Part shown: positions 1 through 6,187 of the stretch, in pieces
How the letters are laid out: each line of letters starts with the position of its first letter
How positions within the stretch are numbered: the stretch's first letter is position 1
Source of the DNA: Gammaproteobacteria bacterium
GTDB lineage: Bacteria > Pseudomonadota > Gammaproteobacteria > JABABF01
Reading direction: 5' to 3'
Assembly (NCBI GenBank): GCA_014238345.1
Contig: JABABF010000242.1
Location: forward strand, 1-9,345
Length of the DNA stretch: 9,345 nt
Position numbers and translations under genes: made by a program
Notes under the pieces: model-generated
Told to the model about the DNA's origin: nothing
What the model saw: the letters and a program-made list of their open reading frames with translations, nothing else
Databases searched by the model: none

Positions 1-2
1 AA

Positions 3-878
3 CTGGCGCGGAGCTACAAATCTCTATCGGTACGCGTCCTCGGCGAAGCTGAACAACGGCGACAGGGCATGGGGGCGCTACTGGCAGTCAGTCAGGGTAT
101 CCGTGAACCCTCCCAAGTGGTGGTGTTGCGTTATAGCGGTGCGGCATCGGGACAGCGACCCGTGGCGCTAGTCGGCAAAGGGGTGACCTTCGACAGCGGC
201 GGCATCAGCATCAAGCCCGCGAGAACCATGGACGAAATGAAATTCGACATGTGCGGAGCCGCCGCCGTCTTCGGAGCCGTACACGCCGTAGCAGAGCTGG
301 GGTTGCCACTGAATTTGGTGGGCGTGGTGCCAAGCGCTGAAAACATGCCGGGCGGCAGTGCCACCCGCCCTGGCGATGTGGTCACCAGCATGTCGGGCAA
401 AACTATTGAGATACTCAACACCGATGCCGAAGGGCGTCTGTTGCTCTGCGATGCCCTGCATTACACGCAGAAAAACTTCCGCCCCGCCGCAATGATCGAC
501 ATCGCCACGCTCACAGGTGCCTGTGTCGTCGCGCTAGGTCGCCACGCCAGCGGCCTACTCTCCAATCACGATGCGTTGGCCGCTGCGTTGCTCGCCGCTG
601 GCGAGGAGAGTGGCGACCGCGCCTGGCGCCTACCATTGTGGGAGGAATACCAAGAGGAGTTGATCAGCAACTTCGCCGATGTGCCCAATATCGGCGGTCA
701 CGGTGCGGGCACCATCACCGCCGCCTGCTTCCTGTCGCGCTTTGTCGACGACGATATTGCCTGGGCGCACTTGGACATCGCCGGTGCGGCCTACCGCGGC
801 GGCGGGCGCGGCAAGGGCTCCACCGGTCGTCCGGTGCCGTTGTTGGTGCAGTATCTGCTCGATTACTGTCGCCGGTGA
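3..878 (+). CDS. pepA: Leucyl aminopeptidase (cytosol aminopeptidase, M17), C-terminal part
   Basis: This is a zinc/manganese metallo-exopeptidase that removes N-terminal residues, often leucine, from peptides in the cytoplasm. In E. coli, PepA also binds DNA in Xer site-specific recombination and at carAB. The gene is cut by the window's left edge. The frame is already open at base 3, before the internal ATG at 69, and the residues around that ATG (GMGALLAVSQG) match the middle of PepA, so 69 is not a true start. The catalytic C-terminal domain is complete. It has the GKGVTFDSGG metal motif (Lys codon at 177), a following MKFDMCGAA aspartate, and the family signature NTDAEGRL from base 417. 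All expected metal ligands are present. It ends in TGA at 876-878, overlapping the holC start, and is first in the pepA-holC-valS order. The family assignment is very secure. A DNA-binding role cannot be judged without the N-terminal domain. Confidence 0.97.
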   Translation: MARSYKSLSVRVLGEAEQRRQGMGALLAVSQGIREPSQVVVLRYSGAASGQRPVALVGKGVTFDSGGISIKPARTMDEMKFDMCGAAAVFGAVHAVAELGLPLNLVGVVPSAENMPGGSATRPGDVVTSMSGKTIEILNTDAEGRLLLCDALHYTQKNFRPAAMIDIATLTGACVVALGRHASGLLSNHDALAAALLAAGEESGDRAWRLPLWEEYQEELISNFADVPNIGGHGAGTITAACFLSRFVDDDIAWAHLDIAGAAYRGGGRGKGSTGRPVPLLVQYLLDYCRR

Positions 879-1354
879 GCAAACAGCTGGACTACTATCA
901 GATTGCTCCCGGGAGCCGCTCTCCGGAGCAAGTGGCCTGTGCACTGGCTGAGAAAGCCTTTGGCCAAGGCTACCGAGTACACCTGCAGCTGCCAGATGAG
1001 GCCGCCGTCGCCGCGCTCGATGAGCTGCTGTGGACTTTCCGTGCCGACAGCTTCGTGCCCCATCAACGGCTACCCGCGACGACAGCTGCCACCCTCCCGC
1101 CATCCGCTACAGCAGATGCACCCACAGCACCGGTAACGCTGAGCTCTCAGCCACCACAGCCACCGGGGGCGGAACGCAGCTTACTACTGTTGCTCGGTGC
1201 AGCGACGGGGGACGGTGCCGAGGCCTTCCAGCGCATCGCTGTGGTAATAGCCGAGGATGATGCAACCGCGGCGCAGGCCATTGCGCCACTACTCGAACGA
1301 GTCCGCGCAAAAGGTGCCGAAGTGCGCGAGCACCTGCTACAAGGTGCGCGCTGA
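875..1354 (+). CDS. holC: DNA polymerase III chi subunit
   Basis: The chi subunit pairs with psi (HolD) in the clamp-loader complex and links the replisome to the C-terminal tail of single-strand binding protein. The frame is open from about 638, but homology begins only at the GTG at 875, whose GTGA overlaps the pepA stop by four bases. No clear Shine-Dalgarno precedes it, so translational coupling to pepA is likely. The protein is 159 residues, slightly longer than E. coli chi (about 147). The N-terminal LDYYQIAPG strand and the block LDELLWTFRADSFVPHQ (about residues 48-64) match chi. The later SLLLLLG strand and the final helix ERVRAKGAEVREHLL fit the family fold. The stretch from about residue 65 to 100 is rich in Pro, Ala and Thr and longer than in E. 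coli. The family call rests on position between pepA and valS plus the SFVPH block. Confidence 0.93.
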   Translation: MSKQLDYYQIAPGSRSPEQVACALAEKAFGQGYRVHLQLPDEAAVAALDELLWTFRADSFVPHQRLPATTAATLPPSATADAPTAPVTLSSQPPQPPGAERSLLLLLGAATGDGAEAFQRIAVVIAEDDATAAQAIAPLLERVRAKGAEVREHLLQGAR

Positions 1355-4143
1355 TGATGGACATCGCCTACGATCCTGCGGCGATTGAGCGCCGTTGGTA
1401 CGAATACTGGGAGCGGGAGGGACACTTCCAACCACGCGGCGACGGCGAGCCTTGGTGCATTCTGTTGCCCCCACCCAATGTCACCGGTAGCCTGCACATG
1501 GGGCACGGCTTCCAGCAAACACTGATGGATGTGCTGGTGCGCTGGCAGCGCATGCGCGGCTACCGCACTCTGTGGCAGGGCGGCACCGATCACGCTGGCA
1601 TCGCCACCCAGATGGTGGTCGAGCGGCAGCTAGATGGCACTGGCGAATCACGCACCAGCTTGGGGCGCGATGGCTTCATCGAACGCGTCTGGCGTTGGAA
1701 AGAGGAATCCGGTGGCACCATCACCCGCCAGATGCGCCGCCTCGGCGTGTCGCTGGATTGGTCACGAGAGCGCTTCACAATGGACGATGGGCTCTCGCGC
1801 ACGGTGCGGGAAGTCTTCGTGCGACTGCACCGCGAGGGGCTGATTTACCGCGGCCAGCGCCTCGTCAACTGGGATCCACAGCTACGCACCGCCGTCTCTG
1901 ACCTCGAGGTAATCGCCGAGGAAGAGGCTGGTCAGCTGTGGCACTGCCGCTACCCGCTGGTAGTTGGTGATGGCGCGGTGGTGGTGGCGACGACGCGCCC
2001 AGAGACGCTGCTCGGCGACACCGCTGTGGCAGTGCATCCCGAGGACGAGCGCTACCGTGCGCTGGTCGGACAGCGTGTGCAATTGCCACTGACTGGACGC
2101 GAGCTGCCAATCATCGCCGATGAACATGTGGATCCGGCCTTCGGCACGGGTTGCGTAAAGATCACTCCTGCACACGACTTCAACGACTACGAAATGGGGT
2201 TGCGTCATCAGCTGCCGATGATCGACATCTTCACCGAGGATGCCACGCTCAACGACAACGCTCCAGCAGCCTACCGAGGCCTCGACCGCTATGAGGCACG
2301 CCAACGCATCGTGGACGACCTAGAGGCCGCCGGACTATTGGAAAAAATCGAGCCCCACCGGCTCAAGGTGCCACGCGGCGACCGCTCGGGCGTGGTGATC
2401 GAGCCACGACTTAGCGACCAATGGTTCGTGCGCGCCGCTCCGCTGGCCGAGGAGGCGATACGCGCCGTTGAAGATGGGCGCATACGCTTCGTGCCAGACA
2501 ACTGGAAGAACAGCTACTTCCCCTGGTTGCGCGAGATCAAGGACTGGTGCATCAGCCGCCAGCTGTGGTGGGGACACCGCATCCCAGCTTGGCACGGCCC
2601 CGACGGCGAACTGTGGGTGGGATACAGCGAGGAAGCAGTGCGCCGCGAGCACCAGCTGCCAGCGGATATGCCACTACTCCAAGACCCCGATGTGCTCGAC
2701 ACTTGGTTCTCCTCAGCGCTGTGGAGTTTCTCCACCTTGGGCTGGCCCGACAAGACCCCAGAGCTGGCTGACTACCACCCGACAGCGGTGCTGGTTACTG
2801 GCTTTGACATCATCTTCTTTTGGGTGGCACGGATGGTGATGATGAGCCTGCACCTGCTCGGCGAAGTGCCCTTTCGCGATGTCTATGTGACCGGTTTGGT
2901 GCGCGATGCCCGCGGCCAGAAGATGTCGAAATCGCGCGGCAATGTACTCGACCCAATTGATGTGGTGGATGGCATCGACTGCGATGCACTGGTAGCCAAG
3001 CGTACCGCCGAGCTGATGCGCCCCAAACAGGTGGCGCAGATTACCAAGGCGACGCGGCGCGAGTTTCCCGAGGGCATCGCCGCACACGGCACCGACGCAC
3101 TGCGTTTCACCTTCTGCGCGCTGGCCTCCACCACCCGCGACCTGCGCTTCGACATGGGGCGTGTTGAGGGCTACCGCAATTTCTGTAACAAACTATGGAA
3201 TGCGGCACGCTTCGTCATGCGTCAAGCCGAGGCCGACAGATCGATGGCGGCGGCAAGGGATGACGGGGTGGCGGTAGCCGGGGCTGGCGTGGCCGAGCGC
3301 TGGATCATCTCAGCCCTACAGCGCACGATAGCAGACTACACAGCAGCGCTGGAGAACTACCGCTTCGACTTGGCATCGCAAGCACTACACGAGTTCTGCT
3401 GGCATGAGTACTGCGATTGGTACGTGGAATTGGCCAAGCGCCGCCTCGGCGATGTGCCACCAGATAGTGATGAGGCTCGCACAACGCGACAGACACTGGT
3501 GCAGGTGCTAGAGCAGGCGCTGCGTCTCGCCCACCCGATGATGCCCTTCATCACCGAGGAACTATGGCAGCGATTGCGCCCCCTTAGCGGTTGCGCCGGA
3601 GCCAGCCTCAGTTTAGAGACAGCACCAGTGGCCGACGATGCCCGGCACGATGCCGAAGCCGAGCTTGAGATGGAGTGGCTCAAGGGAGTGGTCGGTGCCG
3701 TGCGCCACCTGCGCGGAGAGTTGCGTGTGCAGCCGGGGCAGCGCATCGCCCTCCTATTGCGCGGCGGCGATGCCACAGACCACCAGCGTAGCGAGCGTTA
3801 CGCAGCCGAGCTACACAGCTTAGCAGGCTTGGAAAGCTGCCGCTGGCTGAGCGCAAAAGAAACACCGCCGCCGGTCGCCTCGCACTTACACGCCGCGCTG
3901 GAAATTTTGCTACCGCTGGCTGGACTGGCCGACCCCGCGCAGGAGCGCGTACGCTTAGAACAGGCGCTGGGACGGCTAGAGCAGGATGCCAAACGCCAGC
4001 GCGGCAAATTACAGAGTGCGGGCTTCACCTCCAAGGCTCCGGCAGAGGTGATCGACGAGACACAGCGGCGACTAACACAGGCCGAAGCCAGCGCCGAACT
4101 GTTGCGCCGCCAGTTACGCCTACTGGGTAGCGAGGGCGACTAG
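1354..4143 (+). CDS. valS: Valyl-tRNA synthetase
   Basis: This class I synthetase attaches valine to tRNA-Val and hydrolyses mischarged threonine. It is 929 residues, near the E. coli length of 951. Visible parts in order are the Rossmann HIGH motif as HMGH at residues 48-51, the CP1 editing domain with TTRPETLLGD (213-222) and the pocket GTGCVKITPAHDFNDYE (264-280), the KMSKS loop exactly as KMSKS at 523-527, the anticodon-binding helical domain with NFCNKLWNAARFV, and a C-terminal coiled coil (about 860-925) that contacts the tRNA elbow. The first ATG (1354) overlaps the holC TGA by one base. An AAGG at 1341-1344 is 9 nt upstream, which favours it over the second ATG at 1357. It is the last gene of the pepA-holC-valS operon. 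No motif is missing and the frame is uninterrupted. No convincing terminator follows. Confidence 0.99.
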   Translation: MMDIAYDPAAIERRWYEYWEREGHFQPRGDGEPWCILLPPPNVTGSLHMGHGFQQTLMDVLVRWQRMRGYRTLWQGGTDHAGIATQMVVERQLDGTGESRTSLGRDGFIERVWRWKEESGGTITRQMRRLGVSLDWSRERFTMDDGLSRTVREVFVRLHREGLIYRGQRLVNWDPQLRTAVSDLEVIAEEEAGQLWHCRYPLVVGDGAVVVATTRPETLLGDTAVAVHPEDERYRALVGQRVQLPLTGRELPIIADEHVDPAFGTGCVKITPAHDFNDYEMGLRHQLPMIDIFTEDATLNDNAPAAYRGLDRYEARQRIVDDLEAAGLLEKIEPHRLKVPRGDRSGVVIEPRLSDQWFVRAAPLAEEAIRAVEDGRIRFVPDNWKNSYFPWLREIKDWCISRQLWWGHRIPAWHGPDGELWVGYSEEAVRREHQLPADMPLLQDPDVLDTWFSSALWSFSTLGWPDKTPELADYHPTAVLVTGFDIIFFWVARMVMMSLHLLGEVPFRDVYVTGLVRDARGQKMSKSRGNVLDPIDVVDGIDCDALVAKRTAELMRPKQVAQITKATRREFPEGIAAHGTDALRFTFCALASTTRDLRFDMGRVEGYRNFCNKLWNAARFVMRQAEADRSMAAARDDGVAVAGAGVAERWIISALQRTIADYTAALENYRFDLASQALHEFCWHEYCDWYVELAKRRLGDVPPDSDEARTTRQTLVQVLEQALRLAHPMMPFITEELWQRLRPLSGCAGASLSLETAPVADDARHDAEAELEMEWLKGVVGAVRHLRGELRVQPGQRIALLLRGGDATDHQRSERYAAELHSLAGLESCRWLSAKETPPPVASHLHAALEILLPLAGLADPAQERVRLEQALGRLEQDAKRQRGKLQSAGFTSKAPAEVIDETQRRLTQAEASAELLRRQLRLLGSEGD

Positions 4144-4377
4144 GAAAAATCTGATCAAACCGCTCGGAGCAAATGACAGATGACGACAGATCAATAATGT
4201 ATTACAAGCTGATGATCCAAGGTGAAATCTTAAGTCTTTGGCAGCTGACAATAGTCCGCAGACTTCCTAGCCCACCTATTCTCGCCATCTGAAGCGAATG
4301 AGGGGGCGCACCCACGAAGCCACCACAAGAGGGTGCTGAGCCGAGCCCATTGAGAACTGTACTGTAGGAAGATAACG

Positions 4378-4407
4378 ACCGCTGGCGCGGGCTGAGCGGC
4401 CAGCGGT
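4378..4407. repeat. Perfect 9-bp inverted repeat (hairpin candidate) in the valS downstream region
   Basis: ACCGCTGGC at 4378-4386 is the exact reverse complement of GCCAGCGGT at 4399-4407, with a 12-base loop. There is no T-run after either arm, so this is not a typical intrinsic terminator. It lies about 235 bases after valS and 230 bases before the cold-shock-domain gene. It could be a transcript-end stabilising hairpin, a protein-binding palindrome or a chance repeat. Confidence 0.55.
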
Positions 4408-4431
4408 AGGCGGGCTATAGGGCATTTACTG

Positions 4432-4437
4432 TATACT
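4432..4437 (+). promoter_or_regulatory. Possible sigma-70 -10 element upstream of the membrane cold-shock gene
   Basis: TATACT matches the -10 consensus at five of six positions. The hexamer 17 bases upstream (GGCGGG) does not resemble TTGACA, and a TG pair sits directly before the element rather than one base away, so support is weak. If used, transcription would begin near 4444 and give a leader of roughly 190 nt before the ATG at 4637. Long leaders are known for E. coli cspA-type cold-shock genes. Confidence 0.25.
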
Positions 4438-4621
4438 AGTCAGGGATTGCCCGATTGAATATCGCGTTGCGGGTATCCAAGCGGCACTAAAGTCGCTTGA
4501 TCTGCCGAAACAGCAGCGTCAAATAGCGGTGCGTCGGCGCCTGATACCAGCCAAGGCCAACATTTAGGTGGCCGACGATTTCTGGAGTTCGTACACCATC
4601 ATTGTGCGAACATAATTGCAC

Positions 4622-4625
4622 GGAG
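4622..4625 (+). promoter_or_regulatory. Ribosome binding site deciding the start of the membrane cold-shock gene
   Basis: GGAG lies 11 bases upstream of the ATG at 4637, whereas the upstream TTG at 4616 has no purine-rich site before it. This supports the shorter 184-residue protein. Confidence 0.55.
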
Positions 4626-4636
4626 AAAAAACGGCG

Positions 4637-5191
4637 ATGAAAAGTTCAACCAAAATCAGAGTCATACAAAGCGTGTTGCGTCATGCTGTGGTGTTGTTGC
4701 TGGTATGGCTGGGGACATGGTCTCCTTATCTATTCGGCGCATTGCGCGACCTTGATCCCAGCAATATGTGGGGAGCCTTGGGCTTCGCAATGGGCATGGG
4801 TGTTTTGGGTGTTGTGCTGGCCGATAGCATCCTCACTTACATCCTCGGCCAGAGCGTGGGCGAAACATTAGCGGGCAACAGCAGCTCCTCCACCTCCCGC
4901 TCCTCCTCCCGCAGCGGGCGTGGCAAACGCAACAACCGGTCGGGCAACGCCCCACCAGCCCCACCACCCGAAAATGTTGAGGAATACACTGGCGTAGTTA
5001 TCCGCTACAACCAAGAAAAAGGCTACGGCTTCCTGCAAGCTGACGAACTGCGCGAAGAGCCTTTCTTCCACCGCAATGATGTAGATGGCATCACACTAGA
5101 GCAGCTGCGACCTGGCCTCGGTGTCAGCTTCGCCGCCTTCCATGGCCCCAAAGGCATGCGGGCACAGCGAGTCTGCCCTCTGCCCGAATAA
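4637..5191 (+). CDS. Membrane-anchored cold-shock-domain protein
   Basis: This is a predicted inner-membrane protein carrying a nucleic-acid-binding cold-shock domain, probably on the cytoplasmic side. The 184 residues divide into hydrophobic segment 1 (about 13-34), hydrophobic segment 2 (about 46-70), a Ser/Arg/Pro-rich flexible linker (about 80-113) and the cold-shock domain (about 117-179). The domain has the RNP1-like KGYGF at 128-132 and the RNP2-like FFHRNDV at 143-149, matching KGFGF and VFVHFSAI of CspA. An N-terminal TM pair with a C-terminal cold-shock domain is the reverse of the cold-shock/DUF1294 order. I chose the ATG at 4637, preceded by GGAG at 4622-4625 (11-nt spacing). The frame also allows a TTG at 4616, seven codons earlier. 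The gene stands alone, with no operon partner. The biological role is unknown. RNA binding at the membrane is an inference from the domains. Confidence 0.85.
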   Translation: MKSSTKIRVIQSVLRHAVVLLLVWLGTWSPYLFGALRDLDPSNMWGALGFAMGMGVLGVVLADSILTYILGQSVGETLAGNSSSSTSRSSSRSGRGKRNNRSGNAPPAPPPENVEEYTGVVIRYNQEKGYGFLQADELREEPFFHRNDVDGITLEQLRPGLGVSFAAFHGPKGMRAQRVCPLPE

Positions 5192-5192
5192 A

Positions 5193-5204
5193 CCCCTGCA
5201 GGGG
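5193..5204. repeat. GC-rich 12-base palindrome after the cold-shock gene
   Basis: CCCCTGCAGGGG begins one base after the stop codon. It can form only a four-pair stem with a four-base loop and is not followed by T residues, so a role as transcription terminator is doubtful. Confidence 0.35.
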
Positions 5205-5307
5205 AGTGGGGTGAGGTGCATAGCGACCCATCCACGCTTCAACAGTGCCGCTTGACCACGACTTGCGAAAATCTCGCCAAGTAGCAACGATGACGGGACA
5301 CACATCC

Positions 5308-5384
5308 GCCCCGGTGGCACAACAGGATAGCGCGACTCCCTCCTAAGGAGTAGGTTGCAGGTTCGATTCCTGCCCGGGGCGCCA
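5308..5384 (+). tRNA. tRNA-Arg (anticodon CCT), CCA encoded
   Basis: The cloverleaf can be folded by hand. The seven-pair acceptor stem GCCCCGG/CCGGGGC (5308-5314 with 5374-5380) is perfect, as is the anticodon stem ACTCC/GGAGT (5335-5339 with 5347-5351). The loop CTCCTAA puts anticodon CCT at 5342-5344, which reads AGG codons. The T arm GCAGG-TTCGATT-CCTGC (5357-5373) is perfect. Discriminator G is at 5381 and CCA at 5382-5384. The D stem (5317-5320 with 5330-5333) has one A-C mismatch. A TTGACC at 5252-5257 could be a -35 element, but no good -10 sits at the right distance. The low-G+C frameshifted gene starts 58 bases after the CCA, which makes this tRNA a candidate insertion site. Confidence 0.96.
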
Positions 5385-5427
5385 TTAGGGGGGGCTGGTC
5401 AGTGGTGATTTATTAGAGGCAACACAA

Positions 5428-5433
5428 AAGGAG
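5428..5433 (+). promoter_or_regulatory. Strong ribosome binding site of the GIY-YIG gene
   Basis: AAGGAG is a full Shine-Dalgarno match 9 bases before the ATG at 5443. It fixes the start of the N-terminal half and shows that the translation signal of the broken gene is intact. Confidence 0.75.
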
Positions 5434-5442
5434 TTTAGGAAA

Positions 5443-6073
5443 ATGGGAATAGTTTATATAGCGACCAATCCAGCCATGGTTGGTTATGTAAAGATTGGGC
5501 GAACTGACAACTCTGCCGACCAAAGAATAAAAGAGCTAGATGGTACCAATGTACCCTTCCCATTCGAATGTGGTTACGCGGTGGAAGTGGAGGATCCAAA
5601 AAAATGTGGAACGGCTACTACACGATGTCTTTCAAGATTTTAGAGTAAGAAAGAACCGCGAGTTTTTCGACATTAAAATCGAAAGAGTGATTTCAGCATT
5701 GCAATTGACGGGTGGAAAAGAAATAGAAAGCAACACTTCTACGACCAACGAAGATGTGGATCCAGAAGCACTTGAGAAAGCTAATAGGCGATCAAATATC
5801 AATCTACTGACTCTGAAGATAAGTATAGGGGACACATTACACTTCACAGAGAATACAGATATTAAGTGCACGGTAAAGAGTGCTAGGGAAGTAGAATTTG
5901 ATGGGCAAGTCATGTCCTTGACTCAAGCTGCACTACAAGCTCGCATTTTAAATGCACAAATAAACAATACAGAAGAAATCCGTAGCCCAAGCATATCCGG
6001 CTCTGATTTTTGGTGCTTTGAGAGTGATAAAACTCTACATACTAGGCGTCTCCGCATAGAGCAAGAGGCGTGA
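5443..6073 (+). pseudogene. Frameshifted GIY-YIG (T5orf172-type) nuclease-like gene
   Basis: Two overlapping frames (5443-5643 and 5540-6073) together encode one protein. The first gives the N-terminal GIY-YIG half: VYIATNP, VKIGRT and QRIKEL with the conserved Arg at residue 28. Homology then passes to the second frame at NVERLLHDVF, followed by NREFF, whose Glu is the expected metal-binding residue. The junction is a run of seven A at 5598-5604. Removing one A joins the frames as DPKNVERLL and gives 209 residues. AAGGAG at 5428-5433 lies 9 nt before the ATG at 5443, so the start is sound. The internal ATG at 5540 has no such support, and the residues it would encode before the junction are out of frame. 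The C-terminal 90 or so residues form a second small domain (GDTLHF, VEFDGQVMSLTQAA, SGSDFWCFE) that faintly resembles RAMA-type modification-associated domains. That resemblance is only an impression. G+C is 38-43% in sampled lines, far below its neighbours, suggesting horizontal acquisition. A sequencing error in the A run is an alternative to real decay. Confidence 0.85.
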
Positions 6074-6174
6074 GACCCTATTCCCTGAGATTTTCGCACA
6101 CATTGATGCCTTGCTGTGCAACCTTACTATGCGAGAGGAACCGTCACTGCCAAGCAAACTCTCCCTTCGCTTTT

Positions 6175-6186
6175 CCCCCCCCCCCC
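6175..6186. repeat. Homopolymer of 12 C (12 G on the recG strand)
   Basis: The run ends one base before the recG stop codon (6188-6190). A second run of seven C at 6193-6199 lies within the last recG codons. Both sit in the convergent intergenic junction between the GIY-YIG gene and recG. Such runs are prone to slippage and to sequencing error. Confidence 0.8.
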
Positions 6187-6187
6187 A

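Larger units (their letters stand above)
4144..4636. other. Intergenic region of about 490 bases with no recognisable gene
   Basis: No reading frame here resembles a known protein and none has a convincing start with a ribosome site. The region holds a tandem pair of GACAGAT (4175-4181 and 4185-4191), the inverted repeat at 4378-4407, a possible -10 element TATACT at 4432-4437, and a plus-strand frame open from 4421 to 4615 except for one TAG at 4565-4567. Its last part is the leader of the cold-shock-domain gene. By eye it is less G+C rich than valS. Confidence 0.6.

Noticed and set aside
638..874. Upstream extension of the holC frame inside pepA
   Set aside because: The residues before the GTG at 875 are Arg/Cys-rich, unlike chi, and the region is conserved PepA catalytic sequence in another frame.
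1865..2652. Long minus-strand frames opposite valS
   Set aside because: They lie wholly inside a strongly conserved valS frame, resemble no family, and are expected shadows in GC-rich DNA.
4429..4443. LexA-box-like CTG...CAG
   Set aside because: The spacer is nine bases rather than the ten of the CTG-N10-CAG consensus, and no SOS gene follows.
6131..6174. Possible intrinsic terminator GCGAGAGG...CTCTCCCTTCGC followed by TTTT after the GIY-YIG gene
   Set aside because: The stem needs a bulge and a loop of about 20 bases, and the T-run is only four long, so it is too weak to call.
5385..6187. Direct repeat of the tRNA 3' end as an attachment site
   Set aside because: No copy of the T-arm or acceptor end of the tRNA is visible between the GIY-YIG gene and recG.
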